Below are positions 1 to 11,084 of a stretch of 64,000 nucleotides of DNA, one piece after another. A program made the position numbers and the translations under genes. The first letter of the stretch is position 1. The number at the start of each line of letters is the position of its first letter. The stretch spans positions 1 to 64,000 of the forward strand of contig ML213538.1 of assembly GCA_004369045.1 (NCBI GenBank). The letters run 5' to 3'. The stretch comes from Heliocybe sulcata (lineage: Eukaryota; Basidiomycota; Agaricomycetes; Gloeophyllales; Gloeophyllaceae). Under the pieces are notes generated by a model, which did no database searches, was not told the origin of the DNA, and saw only the letters and a program-made list of their open reading frames with translations.

Positions 1-46
1 CCTAACCCTAACCTAACCTAACCCTAACCTAACCTAACCCTAACCC
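1..46. repeat. Telomeric repeat array (C-rich strand)
   Basis: The first 46 bases are only CCTAA and CCCTAA units. They alternate as 5, 6, 5, 5, 6, 5, 5, 6 bases before a final CCC. This is the C-rich strand reading inward from a left chromosome end, so the G-strand is a mixture of TTAGG and TTAGGG. The array is short here, probably because the assembly clips telomeres. It marks base 1 as a true chromosome terminus. Confidence 0.96.
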
Positions 47-50
47 ATCC

Positions 51-1078
51 TTGAGTCGTTCATATCGACTTGCCGCTGTGAACCTCCTCACGTCGGCGGG
101 TTTGGGCAGAGTCACCGCTGACTGCGACCTCTCTCGACCTCGCTGGCTCACGCAGTTGCCTTCCGACCTGCGCGTACGCATTATCGGGTCGTACTACGTC
201 GTCGGGAATAACAACGAAGGCTATTTGTGGTTTCCAGCACCTCTCGACGCTTACCAGGCACTCAGATTGGCTCTAGGGACGACCACTGGCTCTCGAATTG
301 CGAGTACTGGGTCCGCGATCGTTAACAGTGGCATCCGCCACTTCCGACCGATCTACGGTGCCTATGTGGATAAACCACCGTATGCACCAGTCTTCCGATT
401 GGCTCCCCGACCGGAAGATCACCACTATACGCTTGCTGATTATGAGGCGTACTCAGTCGTGCGCGAGACATTCATGAGGGATGAGGATCATGCTCGTGCC
501 GCTATCATGTCCGGTGGAATACTCTGGCGACTGGCTGTGGAATGTATAGGCATCGAGCGCGCCGTGGTCCTCGCAGAGGAGGGACCATCGGACTATTCTA
601 TCCGCTCTGGGCGAGCAGTATGCCTCGAGCGTACTGGCACCCATAGCTGGTGGGAAGACAGCCTCTCCGAGGAGGAGATTGCACTCTTAGTAGGCTCCTA
701 CTCAGTCGAAGAGCCCAGTGAGTCGAGCCGCTTTCTATGCAGCAGTAACTAACTAAAGTGTGTTTAATTTGATTAGAGATGCCCACGTATCAGGTAACTT
801 GGTGGCCCACGCCCACGGAATGGGCCAACTCTGGCAGAGGCATCCAAGGGTATTGGACCAGCGGCGATGAGTTCTGGTTTCAAAGGCGGTTGAACCATAT
901 CCCCCAGGGCAAGGCAAAGCCGCTCTCAGGCCGTAAATGGCGAAGCCATCTACGACATGCCCAGTCGTCCGCAAAGAACATCTCTCGTACCTTCGAGAGT
1001 GCCGCTTCTGATGCTTTTCGTAAGTTCTCGTCTCATCTTCGCGAATACAGCTGCCAATCCAAGATCCAGGTGCCCTGA
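51..1078 (+). CDS. Subtelomeric protein of unknown function, apparently cut at its 5' end by the telomere
   Basis: The frame is open from base 33, inside the last telomeric units, to 717. A consensus GTGAGT...CTAAC...TTAG intron at 718-776 (59 nt) joins it in phase to a second exon at 777-1078. The product is at least 322 residues. There is no ATG between the telomere and residue ~142; the first in-frame ATG is at 474. The N-terminus was therefore probably lost, or translation starts internally. I recognise no family. The first exon is a mixed globular-looking sequence with a late acidic stretch. The second exon is rich in Trp and basic residues (e.g. VTWWPTPTEW). The spliced phase match supports real coding descent. 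Whether the gene still works is unknown. Confidence 0.55.
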
Positions 1079-1357
1079 TCAGATGAGCATCATTGTCTGT
1101 GTCCCTTCCCCATCGTTTGTTAGCCATCTCGCCGTGCCTGATGCCATGGCTTCGTCTCCTCGTACTTTTACACCATCTGAATCTCGCTTCTTGTTCTGTG
1201 ACTCTGTCCTACATTGCTCCACTAATTCTGCTGAACCTTGACTCTTGTACTTGTAGCTACTACTATGCGCGAACAATGTTAACAGTGACACCCGACGGTC
1301 TTACCGCGCTATAGCAATTTTGCACTAAATGCAGTCGTTAATTATGCTCGCCTGTAT

Positions 1358-2650
1358 CTACTCTGCATCCACTGGGTTCCAAGTAACAGCTCCCGCCTTA
1401 CCCTTGTCGAGTGTATCCAACTTCTTCATGTCCTCCTCCGCAATCTCAAAGTCGAAGACCTGCGCATTCGCGACGACGCGCTCGGGATTAGCAGACTTCG
1501 GTAGTGGTACGAACCTGCAATTCGCCGAGAACAAATCAGTATGTTTCTCCTAGCACGAGCGAAGCATTGGAACGTAGGACTCACCCGTGCTGCAAGCTCC
1601 AGCGGATTGCAATCTGCGCCGTTGTCTTGCCGTACTATCAAAGTATTGTATAAGCCGGATACTTGATGTCGTATTACGCTGACATACCTTAGAAGCCGTG
1701 GAGGTGATCACTGGATCGTCGAGCTTGCCTCGGACGAGCGGGGTGTAGGCCTGCACTAGGATATTATTGGCCTGGCAGTACTCAACGATCGGCTTCTGCT
1801 GGCAAAAAGGGTGCAGCTGTAAACGGTCGTCAGCATCTCTTCGGCTTTTGGAATGACCATGATCGCGGTTAGTTAACGAGAACGCAGACACACCTCGACC
1901 TGGTTCACAGCCGGTAACTCCAATCCCGCTTCACGGATCTCTTCGATATGCTTCGGCGAGCTACAGACACACAGCGTTGAACCGGCGGCACACGGCTAGT
2001 CGACCAATGATGCTCACTAGTTTGATACCCCGATGCTCTTCAGCTTACCCTCCTTCTTTGCCTGCAGCAGAGCCTTGTATGTCTCGAGACGCTTCGCCTT
2101 GCCCGAGAGCGGGGAGTGGATCAAGTAGAGGTCAAGGTAATCTGAGAGGAAGGTAGGATCGGACGGAGATGTGATGTGACTTGAGACACGCACCAAAGCC
2201 GAATTTGTTCAGGGAGTCCTGGACTGCCTTGAGGGTCGAATCATAACCGTGCTCGGGGTCGTAGATCTTGGAGGCTAGCCGTACATAGGAGAAAGGACAC
2301 TCAGTCTCTCATGATACAACGCTCCCGATGGCACCGAGTGCAAAAAGTGTGTACGCACTGACAAAGACCTGCTCCCTCGGCACGCCGCTTTCCCTTACTG
2401 CTTTTCCCACCGGCGTCTCGTTCCTGTACATTCGCGCAGAGTCGATGTGTCGGTAGCCGTGCTTCAGCGCAGCGAGGCATGCCGGGACGGGATTTTCGTT
2501 CTGGTATACTCCAAGTCCGAGGACCGGCATCACATTGCCTGGAGATCAGTCAAGTTCACTGGTTAGCACGGAAAGGAGTTGCTGGTAGCAGAGACAGGAC
2601 TTACCGTCAGACAGGTTTACAGTCGAATCGAGGGAGAGCGTAGACGCCAT
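1358..2650 (-). CDS. Aldo-keto reductase
   Basis: NAD(P)H-dependent aldo-keto reductase, about 290 residues and full length for the family. It probably reduces aldehydes or ketones in the cytosol. Exons on the minus strand start at an ATG at 2650 (MASTLSLDSTVNLSDG), are separated by GT-AG introns of about 50-70 nt, and end at a TAG at 1358-1360. The N-terminal glycine/hydrophobic strand (VMPVLGLGVYQ) is followed by HIDSARMYRNE (catalytic Asp and Tyr), SASKIYD (catalytic Lys) and DLYLIHSPL (catalytic His). Later come the cofactor-site signatures IGVSN, NQVELHPF and FVPLPKS. It lies 280 bp from the telomere-abutting gene and is transcribed towards it. The substrate cannot be told from sequence. 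Confidence 0.9.
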
Positions 2651-4182
2651 CGTTGTAGACTGAAACTACGAGGTTGTGGGGGGGCAGCCGACTTTGTATA
2701 AAAGCCATGCTGACTCAGTGTCGAGGGTACGATGGGAATGACGTTGATATTCGGGGAACAAGATGATCTTCGCCTGAAGGATTTCGCGTGAGGCGAAGTG
2801 TTGTGGCGGTGAGAGTTGTGGCGGCGATGGAGAGCTGTGGCGCAAAGAATTGCGGCTTGCGGATGGTAGACGGTGGACGGGAGCGAGAGTTGCAATGAGC
2901 TTAAGTCTAAAGTCAGAACTAATGACTTCGTCGCCCGTCAAAGTATTTCGTTCTAGATACAGGATGCCTACGCAGCGCCGCATATATAAATGCTGGAGAT
3001 ACACGAGTACGCCGACTCAAATATTACAGTCATTAAACTGCCAGGCTCCGCTTGATCAGCATATCGAGCTGTCTGCTCGAAGAATGTCCAGGGAAGACCG
3101 GCCTCTGCAGAACCGTAGTACTGCTGTGTGTCCAAAGTGGAGAGGTGAGGCGGGCACCGCAGTCCATGGTACCGCTCATCAGAATGTCCAAGTTTACCTC
3201 GTGCCTGGTGCCTCAGCCAATAAACCTTCCATTCTGCATTCCACACGCTTGGTGCAATAAAACGCAGAGCACGCGGACTGCCACCAAGTATAAGCCGCGC
3301 CCGGCCTGATCAAATTCAAGTAGGTATGCTCGGTAGGCCGGATCCTCTTTGCTGATACGGCGTTGACGGGCGCTCCTGGCCCGGTGGAAGGGTGCGGTTC
3401 AACGGCCAAGTAGGCGTGCAGGAGATATATCTAGACGAACGATTCACGACTCAGCAAAAGATGGAAAGGGTGCCTAGATAGGTCGTCCCATACCGTGGTA
3501 TGCGAGACAATAATCCAAAGGGTACCCGCTGGTCCGCTAGACTTCTATTTGCAGTGAATGTCGACATGGCAAATCGACGTACCTGGTCCCCACCGCCACC
3601 ACCAGATCCGAGGTGCCTCAGACAGGCTCGTTGCCAGCAACTGTCATATAGAACGATTTGTATTGCTTCGCAGAACATGAGGGATTACCTACGGGCATAG
3701 TAATGACTCGGCGTAGTTCTTCATTCCATACCCGTGCCGCCTCAGAGTAACACAGCTGCGGCGCCACAAGGCCGTCAAGATTAAATGCCGCCGAGTAGAC
3801 CGAATCACAACATATGAGTGCAGCCAAAGAGGATGTCGGGTTAGTCGTTGACGACGATGAGAGGGTTGAATATTGAGGTATCGAGGTTGAGCGATGGGTC
3901 GGACGAGGCCAGGAAGGAGACGACGGAGTAATGGTCCCACGTGGTAGCATGCCCGGGTTAGTGCGGTTTACTTGCCGGCTAGCTCAGAGCTTTTCTCTCG
4001 CCGCACTCGATTGTTCGTCGACTCATTGTCCTCGTCGCGTCCGACGACCACGACGGTGCTGGCGACAGTCTGCAGAGTTGCACAGGGCGCACACCATTCT
4101 ATGACATTCCCGATCGTTTCATTTTCGCCTGCGGAAATTACCGCCCGTTGAATACTTCTTCCCCGCTCGACGCTTATTGACG
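2651..4182. other. Intergenic region, no gene seen
   Basis: About 1.5 kb between the divergently transcribed aldo-keto reductase and the Ser/Arg-rich gene. There are short low-complexity purine or GGTGG-type tracts near 2790-2830 and 3590-3605. I found no reading frame with introns or motifs that would support a gene. It should hold both promoters. Confidence 0.5.
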
Positions 4183-7011
4183 ATGCCTCCCTCGACCACG
4201 ATGGGCTCTCCTCCTCGCTCGACCAGCAAGCATGCTCGCGCACCCGTCCCTCTACTGCTTTCTTCGTTTCCGACGCCCCCGACGCATATACCTACCTCGC
4301 CGCTCCCTACACCCTCTCCTTCAGCCGATGCCCCTTTCGCCCCCAATAACCCCCCACCCTCACGTCCACCGTCCTTACCTTTACCCCCCGTTCCTGGCCC
4401 CTCGCCTGTCACGGAGCGGGAGACGCTCCTGTTCATGTCAAGCCGCTCTCGCCGCTCCTCGAAGCTCTCCAACACTTCCTCTATCTACTCGACGCGGTCT
4501 TCGTCATCGTGGAGGGATTCCACCACCGCCAGCTCGAATAGTGGAGATGCTGCCTCGGTTTCGCCGTCACCGATCAGCTTTGGAAAGAGGGAGTCGACGG
4601 TGTCCGTGCATTCAGTACGTTCGCTCGCGTCGTCCTCGGGCTCCCTGTCTGTCCCGACCACCCGCCGCTTTCCCCGCTCTCCGCGAGCCATCTCACCTGC
4701 CTTATCCTCTCGCCCGATATCGGAAGAAATGTCCGAGGAGTTGGACGACTACGGCCTGGCGACCGCACCCGACCTGGACATATCCGACTCGTTGTCAGCG
4801 GGCGATGATGGCATCGAGAAGGTCCTACAACTGCCGCCTTCTCCTCTTCTCCCATCTCCCATTAAAGTCAGTGCGGACCTTGACGATTCCCTGGCTTCCT
4901 TTTCAATATCCGACCTTCCCGACGATGACACACGTCCTGACGACCTCGACCCCGATACGGAAGCCCAAATTCTCCATCTCGAGATGCGTGCTTCACGCTC
5001 CAAAAGTGACAGGCACAAGCGGCATCTTATGAACGCGGCGGAGACGATTCGCTCGCGTTCACGTTCAGCAAGTCGCAGCCGCAGTGCAAGTCCCAGGCGT
5101 GCTCGTCAGTATCAGAGAGACGAAGAGGTTCCGCCACTGCCTTCTTCCACGCCTTTCACCATCGGATCACCTGTTGATCAACAAAGATCATCATTTCGTG
5201 CTGTGCGTTCCCGCAGTCCTGATATAAAATCCATCATCCAGCAAACGCCTCGCCCACGTCGACCTCCATCCTGCTCTCGCTCAGTGTCCCGACGACGCAG
5301 TGAACGCGTTTCGTCCTCTTCTCCACGTAGTTCTGGTTTCTCTCGTCGCAAGAGCGAAGGGTCTGCAATCAGCGGCCGCTCTGTTTCACCCAGCGAATTG
5401 GCTTACATGAAGGATTACGGGTCCGTTATCGGCGTTGACGGGCACGGGGAGATGGACAGCCTCGATGGCGAGGAAGCAGACCGTCTGGAGGAGGAACTAG
5501 AGGGAAGCGACACTGATTCGGACTCGAGTATCGACTTGCACACACCTCTACCGTAAGTAGGCATTCTTATTTGCGTTCTGTGGCGTGATGTAGTGATCTG
5601 CGTCGCTCTCGCTCGAGTATGCTAATTTTGTACCCTTAGACATCTCATGCTTCGCGACGGCCTCCTCTCTCCAAACTCACGGCTTTTACCCGGTATGGCG
5701 CGTACACCCTCCCCCTTACTACCGGCGGGTGACCGTCCTGGGAGTATGCTCTCGACCAGTAAGTCCAATTTGTCCTATGCTGGCACCTCTGATCATTGAT
5801 CCCGGATTTCTTCCGGATAGCCGGGTCAGTCATGACCAAAAGCGGGATATACAAGGACGAGCGGGACACGCTGCAGCGTCGCACGAGACACCGAGATGGA
5901 CGTTTACTAAAAGCTGGGATGGGCTTGACGACGGGACTGGGGTGGAGTGATAGGTGCGTCATCAGATACTTTTCCTCTTTCACGGTTGTTTAGTGGGCTT
6001 GACAGCGAGGACGAGGATGCTCCGTCTCCTCTAACCCGGCGGCTATCGTCTATGAGCGTTGGCTCTCGCAAGTCATCCAGCTCCCTCCGTTCCAGTCCGC
6101 ACCCTCTGTCGAGATCCGTTAGTGGTCCCTCCACGCCAGAAGCACGAAAGCGAACAAAGTCGAGGTCCTCGGCTCCACCGACGTCATGGCAGCGTCGTAC
6201 TGTTACCAGCAACGCATCCCAGCTGAGCACCGGCAGCGCAGCGTCGAATAGGTCTCTGGCACTCAGCATACCTGAGAGTGCTTCCACGACGTCTCACGAG
6301 ACGTTGGCAAGCAGGCGCGACAAGGACGCTGAGATGTGCACGCCCTCGACGTCGTCCACGAACAGCATGCCCATGACGCCGCACGATACGGAGGCGACTG
6401 TGGTACCGGCGGCGAAGCCATGGGAAAAGGCGAAGGAGAAGGCCCTTCCCGCGTTGCCGAGAAGGATGGCGTCGAACTCCAGTCTCCGATCCGTCTCATC
6501 TAGTCATCGTCAGATCGCTGTGCCCGTACCAGTACCCAGGGCCCGGACAGTCTCAGCCGCGCCTTCGATGTCTACTCCGGGAGTCGCGAACCGGATCAGT
6601 GTTCCCGAGCCGTCCGTGCCTCCAATGCCAGCTACGCCTCGCTCCCCTCGTCCACTCAGGCTTCCTCAGGCGCACGCACAGTCGCTGTCCAAGTCCCCTG
6701 CTGGTGCACGTACAGACTCGTACGTGCCGTCGAGCACTCAATCCGTGACTAGGTCGACAGGACCTCCGGTGCGGCAGATCTCGCGCATGCCGTCTGCATC
6801 GCGACTTGCGCGCCCGTCGTTTACGCCTCCGTCGAGCTCCGGGCCGGCCCCGATTGTTGGGCCCAAGCCAAAGCCGCGCACTGGCGCAGGAATGGTGTAC
6901 CGCAGTAGCTCCAGTAACGCAGGGAGCACTTCTCGGTTGCGGCTGCCCAGTGCTGCAAGCTCGGTCTCTGATTTACATGGTGATATGGTGGGCGTCGGGA
7001 TTGCCATCTAG
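4183..7011 (+). CDS. Ser/Arg-rich conserved fungal protein of unknown function
   Basis: Four exons (4183-5552, 5640-5758, 5821-5953, 6006-7011) join in phase to an 875-residue protein. The start is the ATG at 4183, not the upstream TTG. The protein is mostly disordered. It has a Pro-rich N-terminus (residues ~20-90), many SRS/RSRS stretches, an acidic patch (~180-260), then a short ordered, basic segment spread over exons 2-4. That segment contains DERDTLQRR, RHRDGRLL and GLGWSDSEDED. I recall this segment as the conserved core of an uncharacterised Agaricomycete family, but I could not search. The C-terminal third is again Ser/Pro/Arg-rich and low in structure. Such composition suggests a phosphorylated scaffold or regulator, but that is inference. 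Confidence 0.8.
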
Positions 7012-7694
7012 TTTGTATTTCTTCTGTGCCTGACCCGTTGTATTTCTTCTGGATTCCCTAAGGGTTGTCGCTATTACTTGTTTATATGCCTGACAGATAC
7101 CCGTCCACTCGTTATCCTTCTTTAGTACACCGCTATACTTGGATTCATGCAACTCACTATTAGCTATACCCCATCTCTTCTCGGCGGAAAATAGGGGATA
7201 TACTAATGTATAACATACATAACAGTATCTATCGTAGAAAGGACAGTGTTCTTCTACATGTATGAATCTTGACGAGCATCAAAAGAGTGACTGGAAAGGA
7301 AGAGCGTAATGCGTGATCGACGTGCTCGAGCCGGCAAATCCCACCACCCAACCTCCCGTAGTCGGCAGCTACGCTCGAGCATCACCACCAAAGGGAGCAT
7401 TTACCAGGCTTCATTAGGACAAGCGCATAGGATACAATGGTTGACCATGCAAGATTCGTACACACAAGGCCGGGGTTTTGTCATACGGATTTGCGGATGG
7501 GTCTCGGGGCCACTCGCGCTTCCTGTCCTCCTGGTCCTGGCGGTCCTTCAGATTATCAGCCCAAAGCACTTGCAGGTCCTCGGGGAGTTTGATATCTTGC
7601 TCTTCAGAACATGGGAGCCCGAATTGATTTGCTCGGACCTTCGAAAGCTTTAATTACTATTCGAGCGACGTCGTCACCTTCTGTGGCGTATTGT
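7012..7694. other. AT-rich 3' flank, no gene seen
   Basis: This stretch follows the Ser/Arg-rich gene and has an AT-rich part at about 7080-7260 that could be the 3' UTR and terminator region. A 114-codon open frame at 7309-7653 lacks family motifs and I do not treat it as a gene. Confidence 0.4.
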
Positions 7695-7815
7695 TGTAGG
7701 CTATGGCAACAGGGAGTGAGCAGCTTGTCCACAGCGAGTGAGCAGGTCTATCCGGACGTCCCGCTGTAGACAAATTATTTTCGGACCACAACGGACCCCG
7801 GACACATCTATATGT
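7695..7815 (+). repeat. Inverted-repeat copy of the 3' end of the HNH-like gene
   Basis: About 120 bp here match the reverse complement of roughly 10204-10330. The first ~75 bp are nearly identical and the rest about 70 %. The match runs through a reading frame (LWQQGVSSLSTASEQVY, PDVPL, stop) into what would be its 3' UTR. The partner encodes the same C-terminal residues with M for V and N for D. It is a solitary, inverted 3' fragment of the gene whose larger piece lies at 10264-11075. It may have been copied or moved during rearrangements of this transposon-rich block. Confidence 0.8.
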
Positions 7816-8093
7816 AGTCTCTGCTGCATTAATATCTAATACTTGGGAAGCTCCGACCGCCGTCGGTAACTAACCACTCCTTTCATAACTAGTATGCCTC
7901 GAGCTCAACGAGCAAATGCGCCGATGTTCTTCTTTTTCCCTGTCTTTTATCCGTCGTTTTCGGCTGTTTTTGCAACTTCGTGGTTATCTTGCGCGTAGCC
8001 GCAGCGCCACCGGAAGCAAATACAGACAAATTTGGTAAATGCCGTGGTCTCCAACTTGGAGAACCCTTCCAAAAGGAGGGGCATTGTGGCAAG

Positions 8094-8722
8094 TAGTGTT
8101 GCCACGGCACGGCTCAAAACCGGTGAACCGACCGGACCGTGCCGACTTTTGGGTGACGGCACGGCTCTAGATGGCTCGTGGCTCCACGTGGTCCGGTCCC
8201 GGCTCGAGCCATGGCTCATCCCGATTTGTACAGCAGAGTCGAGAATCGCTTCTTACAACACACAGAGTAGTCCCATCCTCCCAAAATTTAGTTAAATGAT
8301 GATTGGAGGTACATATGTTGGAGTGTATACTAATTTTCAGCACTGTAAACCGGAATTGTGTGTGCAATAGACAGTTACCTTTTCCGGCCCTCTCCTTCGG
8401 GCTTCTCCGAACACAGCCACCAACGATATGGAAGATAGCATTCTCATGGCGTACTTCACGCTGTAATAGCCGCTCATATGCATCATGAGCATCTCACAGG
8501 GTCACATAGGCACCTACAGCATGATATGATGGGCCTTGCTCTTTCAGACAGCTGTTCTGCTCTTAGTATCCAAATCGGGGAATGAGCCATGGCTCGAGCC
8601 AGTTCCACTCAGCTTTGGCTCGAGCCAGTTCCACTCAGCTTTGGAGCCGAGCTGTGCCATCGCGTGTGAAAAGCCGGTGAAAGCCGAGCCGTGCTGGACC
8701 GAGCCGGACTGTGGCAACACTA
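8094..8722. mobile_element. Non-autonomous hAT element (MITE) with perfect 8-bp target duplication
   Basis: A 629 bp element with 12-bp perfect terminal inverted repeats, TAGTGTTGCCAC at the left and GTGGCAACACTA at the right. It is flanked by the identical octamer GTGGCAAG at 8086-8093 and 8723-8730. An 8 bp duplication and TAGNGTTG-type ends are typical of hAT transposons. The subterminal zones are crowded with GGCTCGAGCC- and GCACGGCTC-like motifs in both orientations, as is usual for transposase binding in this superfamily. Two adjacent copies of a ~26 bp unit lie at about 8589-8642. No coding capacity is visible, so it would depend on a transposase supplied elsewhere. The perfect duplication points to a fairly young insertion. 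Confidence 0.93.
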
Positions 8723-8730
8723 GTGGCAAG

Positions 8731-10203
8731 CCGGAGAGCAGCTTCTTTTGTGCGACGCCCAGCAGGCAGCGATGCCTCACAACCAAGGACAAAGCGACGG
8801 CGACAAAATCTGTGCTGAGCGTAGCTACAACATTCTCCAGCCACCCTTTCCGTTACCCAAACCCCTCCCAGCTGGTACACGATCTGGCTGGGTCTTCCTC
8901 GCAGCGGCCTCAGTGGACTGCCAGTTCCGATCCTCTTGCCGCTTCTCGCTGTCGTTCTTGATCAGGGTATCTTGCCGCAAGCTGCTTTCCTGCTTCTTGT
9001 ACTCTCACCACGATCTGCAATCAATAGGCAGTGGTCTACCGCCGTTTTCTGCAGTCATAACCGACCTTGTGGTACTGCCATTGGGACAGATGGCGCTATG
9101 CGGGAGAGGATGGTCACCAGTGTATTCTTTCAGACAGAAATTTAGTGGCTAACACTCGAGCACATCTGATCCGGAGTGCGAACTATGTCCGGACTGAGCT
9201 CCTAGTCCGAATCACATATGGGACTTGCAGACATGACCATGTGTTGTGGTGGCTCAGGAAGCGGTTACGAAGGCCTATGAGGTGTGTTCCTTCAGCCAAG
9301 GTCACTTAATTTATTCAAATGACTCTGTTCATGAATTTACAGCTGTATTTGTCCGCATTTTAAGAATTCACCGCTCCCCTCCTGCTGCCCATCATAACTT
9401 ACATGCTCCGTGTTTGTAGTTGTCACCACCCTCACAGTGGCTGGGATGTGGGCCTGCACTGCTTCAGCCATCGCGTTGTCCAGCTCATTGTCATCGAGAG
9501 CACTCTCGTCCATGTGGCTGTTGCTGATTGGCTTTATCTGAACCATCAGAATGCGGTTTCTCGAGCTCGGGGAAGTTGTCTGTGGCATGTTCTGGCGCCC
9601 TGGGAGCTCTCACAGGAACTTAGAGGATCAACTTGGCCAGGTGCTCGCATATAGAAATGGATGGCAATTGGATTGTACCATTCAGCTGGATTGTATGTGA
9701 TGCAGGTATAGCTCAAGGTGGAACTTACATGTCTTGCCCCTACTAGGCTCGGTGTGACACGCTGGGCTAGCATGTATTGCCCTGTTCCCTGTACTGTACT
9801 TATTGCTTGCTCACAGTCTCTGAATCATGCTCACTGAATATCTGGATGATATCAAGTACTCTTGTTCACGAACCCAAGTCCTTCGGATAATGACTAGAAA
9901 CAATCCTTATGTGGATACAAATAGATGGAGTTTGCTAATCATACCTGCTCTATATCAGCAGTTGTTGCGAGCTGCGGCGGCGCTAGCGCGAAAGGGGCAC
10001 AAGCTGCATCTCAGGCACATTACAATGTGCTTTACAAGCCGCGATGGAGGTCGAGCGTATATTTGCTAACTTCAACTATTGACGAAGAGAAGCGACATCA
10101 AATACTTATAAGTAGACTCAGACTAGATACACCATACATATGGAGTATTCTCACAGGTAGTACCAGATCTTAAGTTGCAATGCAATGCCACAATATTGAG
10201 CTT
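8731..10203. other. Degenerate, gene-poor sequence between MITE and HNH-like gene
   Basis: No gene could be assembled. On the minus strand a frame (about 8865-8731) continues in the same phase across the MITE site into 8085-7889. This suggests the MITE landed in a formerly open frame. A minus-strand frame at 9337-9588 has coding-like composition but no recognisable domain or flanking exons. The region reads as decayed transposon or gene debris. Confidence 0.4.
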
Positions 10204-10330
10204 GCGACTAACATGTCAAGTACAAGTGTGTCTGGGGTCAGCTATACTCCAAAAATGGTTTGTCTACAGCGGGACGTTCGGATAGACCTGCTCACTCGCT
10301 GTGGACAAGCTGCTCATTCCCTGTTGCCAT
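10204..10330 (-). repeat. Inverted-repeat partner of 7695-7815
   Basis: This is the larger-context copy of the inverted repeat. It covers the last ~25 codons and stop of the HNH-like gene (stop codon at 10264-10266) and about 60 bp beyond it. Similarity stops where the two copies enter unrelated sequence at both ends. Confidence 0.8.
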
Positions 10331-11075
10331 AGTAGGCTGCTGGAACTTGTGTTAATGGATTTTGCATCCTGCGCCGTCGAGCTCTCCGTGCTGACTGGGC
10401 TAGCCTTCGGATGTGTAGAGACAATCTCAAAGTCTGTGAAATAATGGAAGATAGTGCAGGCGAATCGGAGGAAAAGGAGGTCGCCATCTTTACGGTCTGG
10501 TAAACGGGGCTGGAACAATGGAGATGAAAGACTCCCGGAAATATAGAGACGAAAAAGGCCATGAACGTGTCGCTAACAGGTATATAGGTCCAGTGCTGAC
10601 CCTCCCAAAGCCTGTGGATGTCACAGCTATGGGGATATCGCGCAGATCGTGCACCTTGTTCCTTGGCAAAAGCCTTTCAGGAATTGGAAGCGAATGGTGG
10701 AGCCGCTTGCTGATACGATGGGCAGTGTACTGCGTGTATCAGCACGGGCGAAACGAAGATCACATGTCACTGCATACCCAGGCAGCACACGCGGCTGGCA
10801 CAATGTGCGAACCCTCCGTAGGAATGACGGTGCAAGAAAGAACACATTCTTCGTCAAGCCGCATTGCAACTTGTCAGATAGCAGACGGGCTTGTATCATC
10901 GATCGCAACCCAGTCCAACCCGCTGCGCAGTCGAGGAGCCTTTTCGGTGAACCAATGTTCAGGCACCTCTTCACGAGTCCGGGGGACCCAGTGATCAAAG
11001 TACTTGAAGACGGGATAGTCCTGGTGAGGGTCGTCAATATTCAATGTCGAGGACTAGGTAGTAATTTCCAGCACC
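10264..11075 (-). pseudogene. HNH-nuclease-like fungal gene, 5' part missing next to the hAT element
   Basis: Minus-strand exons can be joined in phase. A segment with FKYFDHWVPRTREE ends at about 10937 and is followed by a 45-nt intron. The next segment carries CVLSCTVIPTEGSHIVP and ends at Trp; after a further intron comes a segment with PRNKVHDLRDIP. A last exon (to 10264) holds LLFLRFACTIFHYF and a Ser-rich tail. The C..C..T-PTE-x-SHIVP pattern resembles the first half of the HNH endonuclease domain that is widespread, and functionally obscure, in Agaricomycetes. The N-terminal part expected upstream is absent because the hAT element begins at 11085, only tens of bases away. The central intron borders are uncertain. 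I call it a truncated gene; the family assignment is tentative. Confidence 0.5.
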
Positions 11076-11084
11076 AAGGATAGA

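Noticed and set aside
7309-7653. A 114-codon plus-strand frame after the Ser/Arg-rich gene.
   Set aside because: No motif and no phase-matched neighbours; length is within chance expectation.
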